Of a stretch of 45,206 nt of DNA, positions 1-7,780 are shown one piece after another (the stretch's first letter is position 1; every line of letters begins with the position of its first letter). Source of the DNA: Spirochaetes bacterium RBG_16_49_21 (GTDB taxonomy: Bacteria > Spirochaetota > UBA4802 > UBA5550); contig MIBJ01000070.1 in the NCBI GenBank assembly GCA_001829495.1, forward strand, positions 12,012 to 57,217, given 5' to 3'. Below the pieces are notes generated by a model that did no database searches, had not been told where the DNA came from, and was given only the letters and a program-made list of their open reading frames with translations. The position numbers were made by a program, and so were the translations under genes.

Positions 1-2875
1 TGTACGTGGTAAAGTACCCGCCGATGAGGATCTTACCGTCTCCCTGTACCGTAATGGACATAATACCGCTATTCGCGCCTGATCCGCCGTTGTTGAACCC
101 GGAATCCACCGTGCCGTCTGCGTTCAGCCGGATGATTCCGTCGGGCACATTGACCCCGTTGTACGTGGTAAAGTACCCGCCGATGAGGATCTTACCGTCT
201 CCCTGTACGGCGATGGAAAAAATACTGCTATTCGCGCCTGACCCGCCGTTATTGAATCCAGGGTCCACCGTGCCGTCTGCGTTCAGCCGGATGATACGGT
301 CCGGCACATCGATCCCGTTGTATAGGGTAAAATTCCCGCCGATGAGGATCTTACCGTCTCTCTGTATGGCACTGGAGTAAATAATGTTATTCGCACCTGA
401 CCTTCCGTTGTTGAACCCAGTATCTCCTGCGCCGTCTGCGTTCAGCCGGATGATACCGGCAGACACATTGACTCCATTGTACGTGATAAATTCCCCGCCA
501 ATGAGGATTTTACCGTCTCCCTGTACGGCAATGGACCAAATATTATTATTCGCACCTGACCCGCCGGTGTTGAACCCAGGGTCCCTTGTGCCGTCTGCGT
601 TCAGCCGGATGATGTAGTCGGGCACATCGGCCCCATTGTATGTGGTAAATTTCCCGCTGATGAGGATCTTACCGTCTCCCTGCACGACAATGGAGCAAAT
701 ATCGTTATTCGCACCTGACCCGCCGTTGTTGAACCCGGGATCTCTTGTACCGTCGGCGTTTAGCCGGATGATATGAGCGGGCACATTGATCCCATTGTAC
801 AGGGTAAATTCCCCGCCGATGAGAATCTTACCGTCTCCCTGCACTGCAATAGAAAAAATACTGTTATTCGCACCATTCACACCTGCCCCGCCGTTATTGA
901 ACCCCAGGTCCACCGTACCGTTTGCGTTCAGCCGGATGATACAGTCCGGCACATCCACCCCGTTGTACGTGGTAAAGTACCCGCCGATGAGTATCTTACC
1001 GTCCCCCTGTACGGCAATAGAATTAACAAAGCCAATCACACCTGACCCGCCATTGTTGAACCCCGGGTCCACCGTACCGTTTGCGTTCAGCCGGATGATG
1101 TAGTCGGGCACGTCGACCCCGTTGTATGCGGTAAAGTACCCGCCGATGAGTATCTTACCGTCCCCCTGTACGACAATGGAAGAAATTCTGCCAAGTACAC
1201 CATTCACACCTGGCCCGCCATTGTTGAACCCCGGGTCTACCGTACCGTTTGCGTTCAGCCGGATGATGCCATCGGGCACATCGACCCCGTTGTATGTGGG
1301 AAAGTACCCGCCGATGAGTATTTTACCGTCTCCCTGTACGACAATGGAACTAATAAAGCTAAATGTGCCATTCACACCTGATCCCCCGCTGTTAAATCCA
1401 TTGTCCCTTGTGCCGTCGGCGTTCAGCCGGATGATACGGTCGGGCACATCGATCCCGTTGTATGTGGTAAATGCTCCGCCGATGAGGATCTTACCGTCTG
1501 CCTGCATGGCAATAGAGTAAATAGGGTTATCCGCACCCAGCCCGCTCTTGTTGAACCAAATATCCCTTGAGCCGTCGGGGCCCAGACGGATGATACGGTC
1601 AGGCACATCGACCCCGTTGTACCTGGTAAAGTACCCGCCGATGAGGATCCCACCGTCTCCCTGTATGGCAATGGAGTTAATAGAGCTACTCGCACCTGAC
1701 CCGCGGTCATTGAATCCAGAGTCCATCGCGCCGTCGGAGTACAGCCGGATGATTCCATCGGGCACATCGATATCATGGTACGTAGTAAATTGCCCGCCGA
1801 TGAAGATCATACCGTTTCTCTGCACGGCAATGGAGCAAATAGTGCCATTCGCACCTGACCCGCCGTTGCTGAACCAGGGGTCCCTTGTGCCGTCGGCGTT
1901 CAGCCGGATGATACGGTCCGGTACATCGATCTCGTTGTACGTGGTAAAATTCCCGCCGATGAGGATCTTGCCGTCCCCCTGAACAGCAATGGACGAAATA
2001 CCGTCATTCGCACCTGACCCACCGGTATTGAACCCCGGGTACACCGTGCCGTTTGCATTCAGCCGTATGATACAGTCGGGCACATCGACCCCGTTGTACG
2101 TGGTAAAGTACCCGCCGATGAGGATGCCGCCGTTTTTCTGTACGGCAATGGAATTAACGGAGCCATTCATGCCTGATCCGCCGGTGTTGAACCCATGATC
2201 CACCGTGCCGTCGGCATTCAGCCGGATGATGCCGTCAGGCACATCGATCCCGTTGTACATGGTAAAGTACCCGCCGGTGAGGATTTTACCGTCCCCCTGT
2301 ATAGCAATAAAGTTAATATTGCTATTCGCACCTTTCCCGCCGGTGTTAAACCCGGGATCCACCGCTCCGTTGGCGTTCAGCCGGATGATACGGGCGGGCA
2401 CATCGACCCCATTGTATGCGGTAAATGCTCCGCCGATAAGGATTTTACCGTCCCCCTGTATGGCAATGGACAAAATAGCCTCATTCGCACCAGATCCGCC
2501 ATTGTTGAACCCAGGGTCTCTCGAGCCGTCTGAGTTCAGCCGGATGATACGGGCGGGCACGTCAATTCCGTTATAGGTGGTAAATTTCCCGCTGATGAGG
2601 ATCTTACCGTCTCCCAGTATGGCAACAGATAAAATAGGGCCATTAGCACCTGACCCGCCGTTGTTGAATGATTCATCGTACAGGCCCAGGGCTGAGCCCA
2701 GGGCTGAACCGCTTCCAAGAGCTGAGTAGTTTCCAGGAGCTGAGTAACTTTCAGGAAAAAGAAGAGAAAGAAGCGAAATCTTAGAATTTTTCTCCTCGCC
2801 GCTATTGTAGCAGCCTGACAGGGCCAAAGCAGTAAAAAGCAGAGCCAGCATTAATATTCTTAATTGATGTATCAT
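1..2875 (-). CDS. delta-60 repeat lipoprotein, 3'-truncated by the window edge
   Basis: The reverse strand is open from ATG 2875 to the left edge (at least 958 codons, no stop). GGAGG lies about 6 nt before the ATG. The N-terminus is a lipoprotein signal, a hydrophobic stretch ending LSGC (Cys22), so export and lipidation are expected. After a Ser/Ala/Gly-rich linker to about residue 65 come about 17 tandem units. Each carries a GDGKILIGG core, FTTYNG, a DVP-RIIRLN segment, and DGT-DPGFNNGG. Conserved points repeat every 159 bp (53 aa), except three 168-bp units (56 aa) with an extra Gly-Val-Asn-type insertion. This is the delta-60 repeat (TIGR02608) pattern, typical of surface or secreted proteins and likely a beta-propeller or solenoid. 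A few units have decayed cores (RNGMIFIGG, KNGGILIGG). Ligand and role are unknown. The family call is firm; the function is not. Confidence 0.9.
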   Translation of the reverse strand, partial: MIHQLRILMLALLFTALALSGCYNSGEEKNSKISLLSLLFPESYSAPGNYSALGSGSALGSALGLYDESFNNGGSGANGPILSVAILGDGKILISGKFTTYNGIDVPARIIRLNSDGSRDPGFNNGGSGANEAILSIAIQGDGKILIGGAFTAYNGVDVPARIIRLNANGAVDPGFNTGGKGANSNINFIAIQGDGKILTGGYFTMYNGIDVPDGIIRLNADGTVDHGFNTGGSGMNGSVNSIAVQKNGGILIGGYFTTYNGVDVPDCIIRLNANGTVYPGFNTGGSGANDGISSIAVQGDGKILIGGNFTTYNEIDVPDRIIRLNADGTRDPWFSNGGSGANGTICSIAVQRNGMIFIGGQFTTYHDIDVPDGIIRLYSDGAMDSGFNDRGSGASSSINSIAIQGDGGILIGGYFTRYNGVDVPDRIIRLGPDGSRDIWFNKSGLGADNPIYSIAMQADGKILIGGAFTTYNGIDVPDRIIRLNADGTRDNGFNSGGSGVNGTFSFISSIVVQGDGKILIGGYFPTYNGVDVPDGIIRLNANGTVDPGFNNGGPGVNGVLGRISSIVVQGDGKILIGGYFTAYNGVDVPDYIIRLNANGTVDPGFNNGGSGVIGFVNSIAVQGDGKILIGGYFTTYNGVDVPDCIIRLNANGTVDLGFNNGGAGVNGANNSIFSIAVQGDGKILIGGEFTLYNGINVPAHIIRLNADGTRDPGFNNGGSGANNDICSIVVQGDGKILISGKFTTYNGADVPDYIIRLNADGTRDPGFNTGGSGANNNIWSIAVQGDGKILIGGEFITYNGVNVSAGIIRLNADGAGDTGFNNGRSGANNIIYSSAIQRDGKILIGGNFTLYNGIDVPDRIIRLNADGTVDPGFNNGGSGANSSIFSIAVQGDGKILIGGYFTTYNGVNVPDGIIRLNADGTVDSGFNNGGSGANSGIMSITVQGDGKILIGGYFTTY

Positions 2876-3076
2876 CTCTTGCCTCCTTGGGCAATTTTTT
2901 CACTTTTTTTCTGAATTTCTATATTTTATAATTTAATAAAACTCTTATCATCCATCTCTCGTTTGAGAATTTCGCCGATTGTTAAGAATATCAAAAGCAT
3001 GCTTTTCACGGAAAGTCAACCGGTATTTTTCTTGAAATTTCAACAGTATGCCGGTAAATACGATGAAGGGAAAAAT
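2876..3076. other. divergent AT-rich intergenic region
   Basis: This 200-bp spacer separates the divergent delta-60 lipoprotein gene and the phosphoesterase gene. It must carry both promoters, but I see no strong sigma-70 box or operator. An upstream in-frame extension of the phosphoesterase (from 2963) exists, but it lacks a ribosome site and family similarity, so I treat it as non-coding. Confidence 0.4.
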
Positions 3077-3727
3077 ATGAAAATATTTGCCATCAGCGAT
3101 ATTCACGGCGAGATGCGATACTTTGAACGAGCGGCCGGGCTTATCAGGTCGGCGGATATGGTGGCTGTTGCAGGCGATCTGGAAAAAACAGGCAGCCGGG
3201 AATCGGCCGAAGAAGTCATCTCATGCATAGAGAATTACAATTCCAATATTCTGGCCGTGCACGGAAACTGGGACAGGAAAGAGGTCCTCGATCTCCTGGA
3301 GGAAAGAGGCTACAGCATCCACGGCAGGGGAAGAATCGCCGGCGGAATCGGTTTTTTCGGCGTCGGAGGATCGAGCGTTACCCCCATGAACACGGTCAGT
3401 GAATATACCGAGGAGGCGATAAACGAATTTCTGACAGCCGGTTTCAATGAAATCCGGCATGCTGAAAAGATCGTCCTCATATCGCATACGCCCCCCCGCA
3501 AGGTCAGGGACCGGACCTTTTTCGGCCTTCGGGGCGGGAGCGCCTCCATAGCAGAGTTTGTAAAAAAGAGCACCATCGCCCTGTGCATCGTGGGCCACAT
3601 ACATGAAGCCTTTGGAACGGAAAATCTGGGTAATTGCATTGTGGTCAACACCGGTCCGTTTAAAAAAGGGAGATATGCGTTGATTGATATCGGCGGCTCC
3701 ATAAGCGTGGAGCTCGGCAGGCTGTAG
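3077..3727 (+). CDS. metallophosphoesterase (calcineurin-like, YfcE/MJ0936-like)
   Basis: The 216-residue protein is a compact calcineurin-like metallophosphoesterase. Metal-binding motifs appear in family order: SDIHGE near the N-terminus (D-x-H), AGDLE (GD), HGNWD (GNHD-like, with W for H), SHTPP, and GHIHE near the C-terminus. I chose the start at MKIFAISDIHG because GAAGGG lies upstream and the family begins there; a longer in-frame ORF from 2963 adds 38 unlike residues. Relatives hydrolyse phosphodiesters in the cytoplasm, but the substrate cannot be read from the sequence. It stands alone, convergent with the regulator pair downstream. The fold is confident; the substrate is unknown. 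Confidence 0.85.
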   Translation: MKIFAISDIHGEMRYFERAAGLIRSADMVAVAGDLEKTGSRESAEEVISCIENYNSNILAVHGNWDRKEVLDLLEERGYSIHGRGRIAGGIGFFGVGGSSVTPMNTVSEYTEEAINEFLTAGFNEIRHAEKIVLISHTPPRKVRDRTFFGLRGGSASIAEFVKKSTIALCIVGHIHEAFGTENLGNCIVVNTGPFKKGRYALIDIGGSISVELGRL

Positions 3728-3759
3728 TAACCGGCTGGCGCGCGCTTGATGGACCGGAC

Positions 3760-4113
3760 TTAAACCCCGACCACCGTGATATGCTTCATCGCCCTGACGA
3801 TGGTATCAAGAGCCTTGAACGATGCGAGCTGCCATTTGGAATTTTTGTCATAGGTTATTGTTGAGTCTATGCCGCTATCCTCAAGATCCTTAATAAGCTG
3901 GATGATCGGCGGCACGGTGGAAGAATTCATATATTTGAGCTGCTCGAATTTAATTATCAATTCTTTGCCCTTTATTTTATTTAAAATTTCTTTGAAATAC
4001 GGGATAAGAAGGGAAGAGGGATCCCGCGCTTCGCTCTTGCCGTACCATGACAGGATATTCTTTGCTCCTTCCTCCAAGATTATCTCAAGGTTGTTATCTT
4101 TAAAATTGCTCAT
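3760..4113 (-). CDS. STAS-like regulator, slr1659 family
   Basis: This small acidic protein (117 aa) has the layout of STAS-like anti-sigma-antagonist proteins. The centre reads ELIIKFEQLKYMNSSTVPPI, a beta-strand, then Asn-Ser-Ser where phosphorylatable STAS proteins carry Ser/Thr, then a helix. It lies 36 bp downstream of a gene for an ATPase-like partner. That pairing and order match the slr1658/slr1659 superfamily first named in cyanobacteria. Inference: the ATPase-like partner phosphorylates or sequesters this protein in a partner switch. No output sigma factor or effector is encoded next to it. Confidence 0.65.
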   Translation of the reverse strand: MSNFKDNNLEIILEEGAKNILSWYGKSEARDPSSLLIPYFKEILNKIKGKELIIKFEQLKYMNSSTVPPIIQLIKDLEDSGIDSTITYDKNSKWQLASFKALDTIVRAMKHITVVGV

Positions 4114-4149
4114 GTGTTCACCCCCGGCAGCCTGCGCTGATTACGCAAC

Positions 4150-4635
4150 CTATGAGTATCCCCTTTCAGCTATAACGGTCAATAGCACGCCCTGGAACGT
4201 ATAATCAAGCTTAAATTCTCCTTCGTACGCTATCCGGTACAAGCCGAGCTGGCTTTCTCCCGGTTTGGGGCTCTCCATCAACTCCTTCAGCCGTTCCATA
4301 TACAACTCAGCCGGATTTTTGCTTTTTTTAAGCTTATCAACGCGCTCTTTCACGTTAAGAAAGTCCCTTTCATCTTTGACCCCGTTGGATACCTTTATTA
4401 CAATCCGGCCGTTCTCGGTTTTGAGGTCAAATTTGATATTATCCTGATCCGTCCCTGCCGATCCGTACTTTATGGCGTTTTCCACAAGCTCAGACGCGCA
4501 CATTATGCTTGCCTCAATTAACTCGGTTGAAAATCTCTTTTTATTCATGAAATCTTCAATCTTTTTCTGAACTTCCTTTAAAATAGTCCAGGTTGGCGTT
4601 ATTGACAGGCTTATCTGAACTTCATGATTATTCAT
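4150..4635 (-). CDS. HATPase-like regulator (RsbW-type), slr1658 family
   Basis: This 161-aa protein has the N-terminal half of a GHKL/HATPase_c fold: a helix with ASELVENAIKYGS around residues 48-60 (N-box with the metal-binding Asn), then KVSNGVKDE, where kinases have a DNG motif. The glycine-rich G1/G2 boxes are weak, as in slr1658-type regulators. C-terminal GLYRIAYEGEF and a final beta strand complete the fold. It sits directly upstream of the STAS-like gene, probably in one transcript. Expected role: an anti-sigma or switch kinase that binds the STAS partner. The weak ATP lid leaves kinase activity unproven. Confidence 0.65.
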   Translation of the reverse strand: MNNHEVQISLSITPTWTILKEVQKKIEDFMNKKRFSTELIEASIMCASELVENAIKYGSAGTDQDNIKFDLKTENGRIVIKVSNGVKDERDFLNVKERVDKLKKSKNPAELYMERLKELMESPKPGESQLGLYRIAYEGEFKLDYTFQGVLLTVIAERGYS

Positions 4636-4660
4636 ACATCATTCCTCACAATGATCAGAC

Positions 4661-4761
4661 TTGTTGCAGAATTAAAATTCCGCGCCTTATTATGCCCCGG
4701 CAGGGGGCTTTTTAAGCGGCTGCGCCCCTTAACCCCTTATAAAAATTTAATTTCGCAACAA
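4661..4761. repeat. MITE-like element with 16-bp terminal inverted repeats
   Basis: The left end TTGTTGCAGAATTAAA (4661-4676) and the reverse complement of 4746-4761 (TTGTTGCGAAATTAAA) agree at 14 of 16 positions. The 101-bp element has no ORF and contains GC-rich self-complementary sequence. A single related end (TTGCTGCATAATTAAC) occurs at 23764-23779. No transposase with such ends is in the window. Confidence 0.45.
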
Positions 4762-4911
4762 CCCTTATTGACTTACTGACCGGTTATGGATAAGAATCGC
4801 TGCTCGGAAATCCATTATCACCTATTATACATTTTAATCGATTAGTCAATGAAAATATTAAGCCTTTTCTCTTGAGGTCGACCTCTACCCAAATTTTCAT
4901 GTAATCCCTTT

Positions 4912-4943
4912 GGCCCCCTAAATCCCCCGAAGGGGGACTTGAC
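4912..4943. repeat. G/C-tract palindromic repeat, copy 1
   Basis: A CCCCC-CGAA-GGGGG hairpin preceded by CCCCCTAAATC. Related C-tract/G-tract palindromes occur at 8691-8720 and 43058-43216. These are intergenic REP-like repeats, with no coding content. Confidence 0.5.
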
Positions 4944-4951
4944 CTCACCCC

Positions 4952-5093
4952 CCGGCACCTGCCGGACAGGATGTCCCAATGGCAAGCTTGATTGAGCCCT
5001 CCTGGCTCATGCTTGGCAGCGCCCTTTTTGTGCATCCATGCACGGGCGCTGCATTCGAACTTCGTGTTCAGCACATGCGAACCTCCTGTTCGC
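4952..5093 (-). other. structured intergenic element with several small hairpins
   Basis: The segment holds a run of perfect hairpins: 4952-4965, 4964-4976, 4994-5008, 5016-5052 (9-bp stem enclosing a second GTGCAT/ATGCAC stem) and 5077-5093. Read on the minus strand, the 4994-5008 and 5077-5093 hairpins share the loop AGGAG. A minus-strand ORF (5074 down to 4784) crosses it, but its sequence is mostly these stems plus the C-tract repeat, so I do not call it a gene. It could be a non-coding RNA or a composite repeat. Confidence 0.35.
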
Positions 5094-5237
5094 GCCCGGC
5101 GGAGCCAGTAGGGCGGAAGCCGGCCTATCCCATTAAGAAATGAAAAAAGGAGAGGGTGCGCGGAGCGCGGGTGAGGTCGGAGAAGCGGGTTTGGGGGGCA
5201 TGGGCGCGAATTAATTTACGAGCCTCTGATAATTAAT

Positions 5238-5265
5238 TTGACAATTTAATGAGCTGAAATAAACA
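5238..5265 (+). promoter_or_regulatory. candidate pyrB promoter
   Basis: TTGACA at 5238-5243 is followed after 16 bp by TAAACA (5260-5265), a fair -35 and weak -10 pair. It is close enough to the pyrB ATG (5278) that the transcript would be almost leaderless. No Shine-Dalgarno sequence is visible before that ATG. Confidence 0.3.
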
Positions 5266-5277
5266 TACTGCTTTAGT

Positions 5278-6249
5278 ATGAATTCCCTCAAAAGAAAAGA
5301 TCTCCTTGATATCCAGTCTTTGTCGGTAGAGGAGATTCTTCTTATCTGTCGATCCGCCAAATATTTTAAAGACATCTTCACCAGATCGGTTAAAAGCGTT
5401 CCTGTATTAAGGGGAAAAACCGTATGCACTCTTTTTTACGAGCCGTCAACCAGAACGAGGCTCTCCTTTGAGCTCGCCGCGAAGCGGCTTTCAGCCGACC
5501 TCATTAATTTTTCGGTATCCACCTCAAGCGTGGTAAAGGGGGAGTCTCTCATCGATACGGTCCATACCCTGGAGGCGATGAAGGTGGATTATATCGTAAT
5601 GAGACATGCGGCGTCGATGGCGCCGCATTTTTTATCCCGCAATATAAAGGCATCGGTCATCAACGCCGGCGACGGCTTTCATGCGCATCCGACCCAGGCC
5701 CTCCTGGACACCTATTCGATCATGGAGAAGCGGACGAGCCTGGACGGGCTCCACATCGGCATCATCGGCGACATCAAGCACTCGCGGGTCGCCCGCTCGG
5801 ACATAGAAGCCTTTAAGAAGCTCGGCGCGAAAGTGACGCTCTGCGGCCCTCCCACGCTCGTGCCGGACGACTTCCAACTCTACGGAGTGGATATCACCTA
5901 CAGCCTTGACGAGCTCCTTCCGGAGCTGGATGTGATAAATCTCCTGAGGATACAAAAGGAGCGCCAGCAGGGCTCGCTGTTCCCCTCGCTGCGCGAATAC
6001 CACCGGCAATTCGCCCTCACTGAGGAGCGTTTCCGCATGTGCAAGAGCGACGTCATCGTGATGCACCCGGGACCGGTAAACCGCGGAATCGAAATCGACG
6101 ATTCGGTCGTGGAAAGCAGCCATTCCATCATTAACGAACAGGTCACCAACGGGGTTGCGGTGCGCATGGCCATATTCTACCTCCTCGCCGGAGGAGCGCC
6201 GCTCGATGAGATGACCGAGGAGCGAGGTGCCCATGAAGATAGCAATTAA
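5278..6249 (+). CDS. pyrB: aspartate carbamoyltransferase catalytic subunit
   Basis: This enzyme condenses carbamoyl phosphate with L-aspartate to carbamoyl-aspartate, the committed step of pyrimidine synthesis. Diagnostic sites are present: FYEPSTRTRLSFE with the carbamoyl-phosphate STRT at 57-60, a loop Ser/Lys in SSVVKGES (Lys87), FHAHPTQ (137-140) and VMHPGPVNRG (261-270). Length (323 aa) is normal for the catalytic chain. The 3' end overlaps pyrC by 17 bp, so the two are translationally coupled. No pyrI regulatory subunit adjoins, so the enzyme may be an unregulated trimer or a complex with dihydroorotase; the sequence does not decide. The start lacks a clear ribosome site. Confidence 0.97.
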   Translation: MNSLKRKDLLDIQSLSVEEILLICRSAKYFKDIFTRSVKSVPVLRGKTVCTLFYEPSTRTRLSFELAAKRLSADLINFSVSTSSVVKGESLIDTVHTLEAMKVDYIVMRHAASMAPHFLSRNIKASVINAGDGFHAHPTQALLDTYSIMEKRTSLDGLHIGIIGDIKHSRVARSDIEAFKKLGAKVTLCGPPTLVPDDFQLYGVDITYSLDELLPELDVINLLRIQKERQQGSLFPSLREYHRQFALTEERFRMCKSDVIVMHPGPVNRGIEIDDSVVESSHSIINEQVTNGVAVRMAIFYLLAGGAPLDEMTEERGAHEDSN

Positions 6250-7510
6250 AAACGGAAGGGTCGTAGATCCCGCCTCACGCACGGATGACCTCCTCGATGT
6301 TCTTATTGAGGATGATACGATCGCCGATATTGCACCGGGCATTCCGGTGCGGGACGGCTGCGGCGTCATCGATGCATCAGGCTGCATCGTCCTTCCCGGC
6401 CTTATCGATATGCATGTGCATTTCAGAGAGCCGGGCCGCGAAGACGTGGAAACGATCTTTTCCGGATCAAAGGTCGCGGCCAAGAGCGGATTCACTTCCG
6501 TGTGCACCCTGCCCAATACGGATCCGGTGATCGACAACCAGGCGCTGGTACGGTTCATAAAGCTTGAAGCGGAAAAAGGGCCGATCAATGTTTTCCCGAT
6601 CGCCACCGTCAGCAAGGGACGGAAAGGGGAAGAGATATCGGAAATGGGAGAGCTCATCGGCGCCGGAGCGGTCGGCTTTACCGATGACGGTCTCCCGATC
6701 ATGAGCTCCATCCTCATGAGGCGCGCGCTTGAATACTCCCGCATGTTCGACGTGCCGATCATCACCCACGCCGAAGATCTGGAGCTGAGCGACGGGGGGA
6801 TCATGAACGAGGGGAAAAACTCGACGCTTTTGGGCCTCAAGGGCATCCCCAAGGAATCCGAGGAGGTGATGATAGCCCGGGACGTCATTCTCACCCGCCT
6901 TACCGGCGGCAGGCTGCATGTGGCGCATGTCTCCTCGGGCGGATCGGTAGAGATCATCCGGCGCGCCAAGGAAAGCGGGATACGGGTCACCTGCGAGACC
7001 GCACCGCATTATTTCTCCCTCACGGACGACGCCGTAGCCGAATACCTGTCCATGGCCAAAATGAAGCCGCCGCTTCGGACCGGGGAGGACCGGAAGGCGA
7101 TCATCGACGGGCTCAAGCAGGGGATCATTGACGTAATAGCGACCGATCATGCGCCTCATTCCCTGAACGAAAAAATGCAGGAGCTGGAGTACGCGCCCTT
7201 CGGCATCGTCGGGCTTGAAACCGCGGTGCCCCTGATCATAACGGTGCTGGTACGGGAGAACGGTTTTTCCTTTCATGAAGCCTTTGAGAAGGTGACCGTG
7301 AATCCGGCCCGGATACTGAAATTCGACCGGGGAGAGTTGAAATCAGGCAAGACCGCGGACATAACAATAATAAATCCTGATAAAAAAATCATCGTGAGCG
7401 AAGAGTTTATGATATCAAAATGCAAAAACTCCCCGTTCATCGGCATGGAATTATACGGCTCGGTGGAGCACACCATCTGCAGCGGGAATCTGGTGTATTC
7501 CAATAAATAG
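6233..7510 (+). CDS. pyrC: dihydroorotase (type I)
   Basis: This metal-dependent amidohydrolase cyclises carbamoyl-aspartate to dihydroorotate, directly after PyrB in the pathway. Counting from the ATG at 6233, visible residues are the HxH metal pair in DMHVHFREPG (His61, His63), GFTDDG with Asp151 in the type I position, ITHAED (His179), VAHVSS (His232), and ATDHAPH with catalytic Asp305. At 425 aa it matches long bacterial PyrC. A GTG at 6227 is an alternative start, but the ATG with GAGG just upstream is better placed. It forms a two-gene operon with pyrB. Confidence 0.96.
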   Translation: MKIAIKNGRVVDPASRTDDLLDVLIEDDTIADIAPGIPVRDGCGVIDASGCIVLPGLIDMHVHFREPGREDVETIFSGSKVAAKSGFTSVCTLPNTDPVIDNQALVRFIKLEAEKGPINVFPIATVSKGRKGEEISEMGELIGAGAVGFTDDGLPIMSSILMRRALEYSRMFDVPIITHAEDLELSDGGIMNEGKNSTLLGLKGIPKESEEVMIARDVILTRLTGGRLHVAHVSSGGSVEIIRRAKESGIRVTCETAPHYFSLTDDAVAEYLSMAKMKPPLRTGEDRKAIIDGLKQGIIDVIATDHAPHSLNEKMQELEYAPFGIVGLETAVPLIITVLVRENGFSFHEAFEKVTVNPARILKFDRGELKSGKTADITIINPDKKIIVSEEFMISKCKNSPFIGMELYGSVEHTICSGNLVYSNK

Positions 7511-7580
7511 CCTCTGAATTTTTCTGTTTGACTTTTAGGCTCCTTTTCATACACATAATTTCGTAGCTATTTAGCTATTT

Positions 7581-7730
7581 AACTTGAGTTTGGAGAAAAT
7601 TGATTTAAACCCTCCCTCCCCTTGATGGGGAGGGCCGGGGTGGGGGTGAAAAAAGCCAATGTTGGTCTAATCACCCTCCCCTAGCCCCTCCCATCGAGGG
7701 AGGGGAATAAAAAAAATCGCCTATCTCAAG
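7581..7730. repeat. palindromic intergenic repeat family A, copy 1
   Basis: About 150 bp bounded by CTTGAG and CTCAAG. The two halves (CCCTCCCCTTGATGGGGAGG and CCTCCCATCGAGGGAGGGG) are complementary over most of their length, so the element folds into one long stem. Homologous copies lie at 29722-29893 and, truncated, at 45079-45127. It separates pyrC from the hydrolase gene and may also act as a terminator. Confidence 0.7.
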
Positions 7731-7754
7731 AAAAAAATAATTTTTGCAAAATAA

Positions 7755-7760
7755 TATAAT
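7755..7760 (+). promoter_or_regulatory. candidate -10 box of the hydrolase gene
   Basis: TATAAT lies 21 bp before the ATG at 7781, with AAGGAAG as ribosome site between them. The -35 region is only A-rich, so the promoter call is tentative. Confidence 0.3.
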
Positions 7761-7780
7761 ACACACCAAGGAAGCGCACA

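Noticed and set aside
6..2576. Many plus-strand and off-frame ORFs with repeated Pro/Leu-rich peptides
   Set aside because: They are shadows of the delta-60 array. The minus-strand frame has a signal peptide, a ribosome site and the family repeat, and stays open throughout.
1..2600. Possible CRISPR array because of regular 159-bp spacing
   Set aside because: The whole unit is conserved and coding, with no short repeat and unique spacer pattern.
4784..5074. 96-codon minus-strand ORF with a GTG start
   Set aside because: It lies across hairpins and a C-tract repeat, has no family likeness, and its composition follows the repeat structure.
5632..6990. 452-codon minus-strand ORF opposite pyrB-pyrC
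   Set aside because: Antisense to two well-recognised enzymes; the peptide is Ser/Arg/Pro-rich without domain features.
6467..7276. 269-codon minus-strand ORF within pyrC
   Set aside because: A shadow of GC-rich codon use in pyrC.
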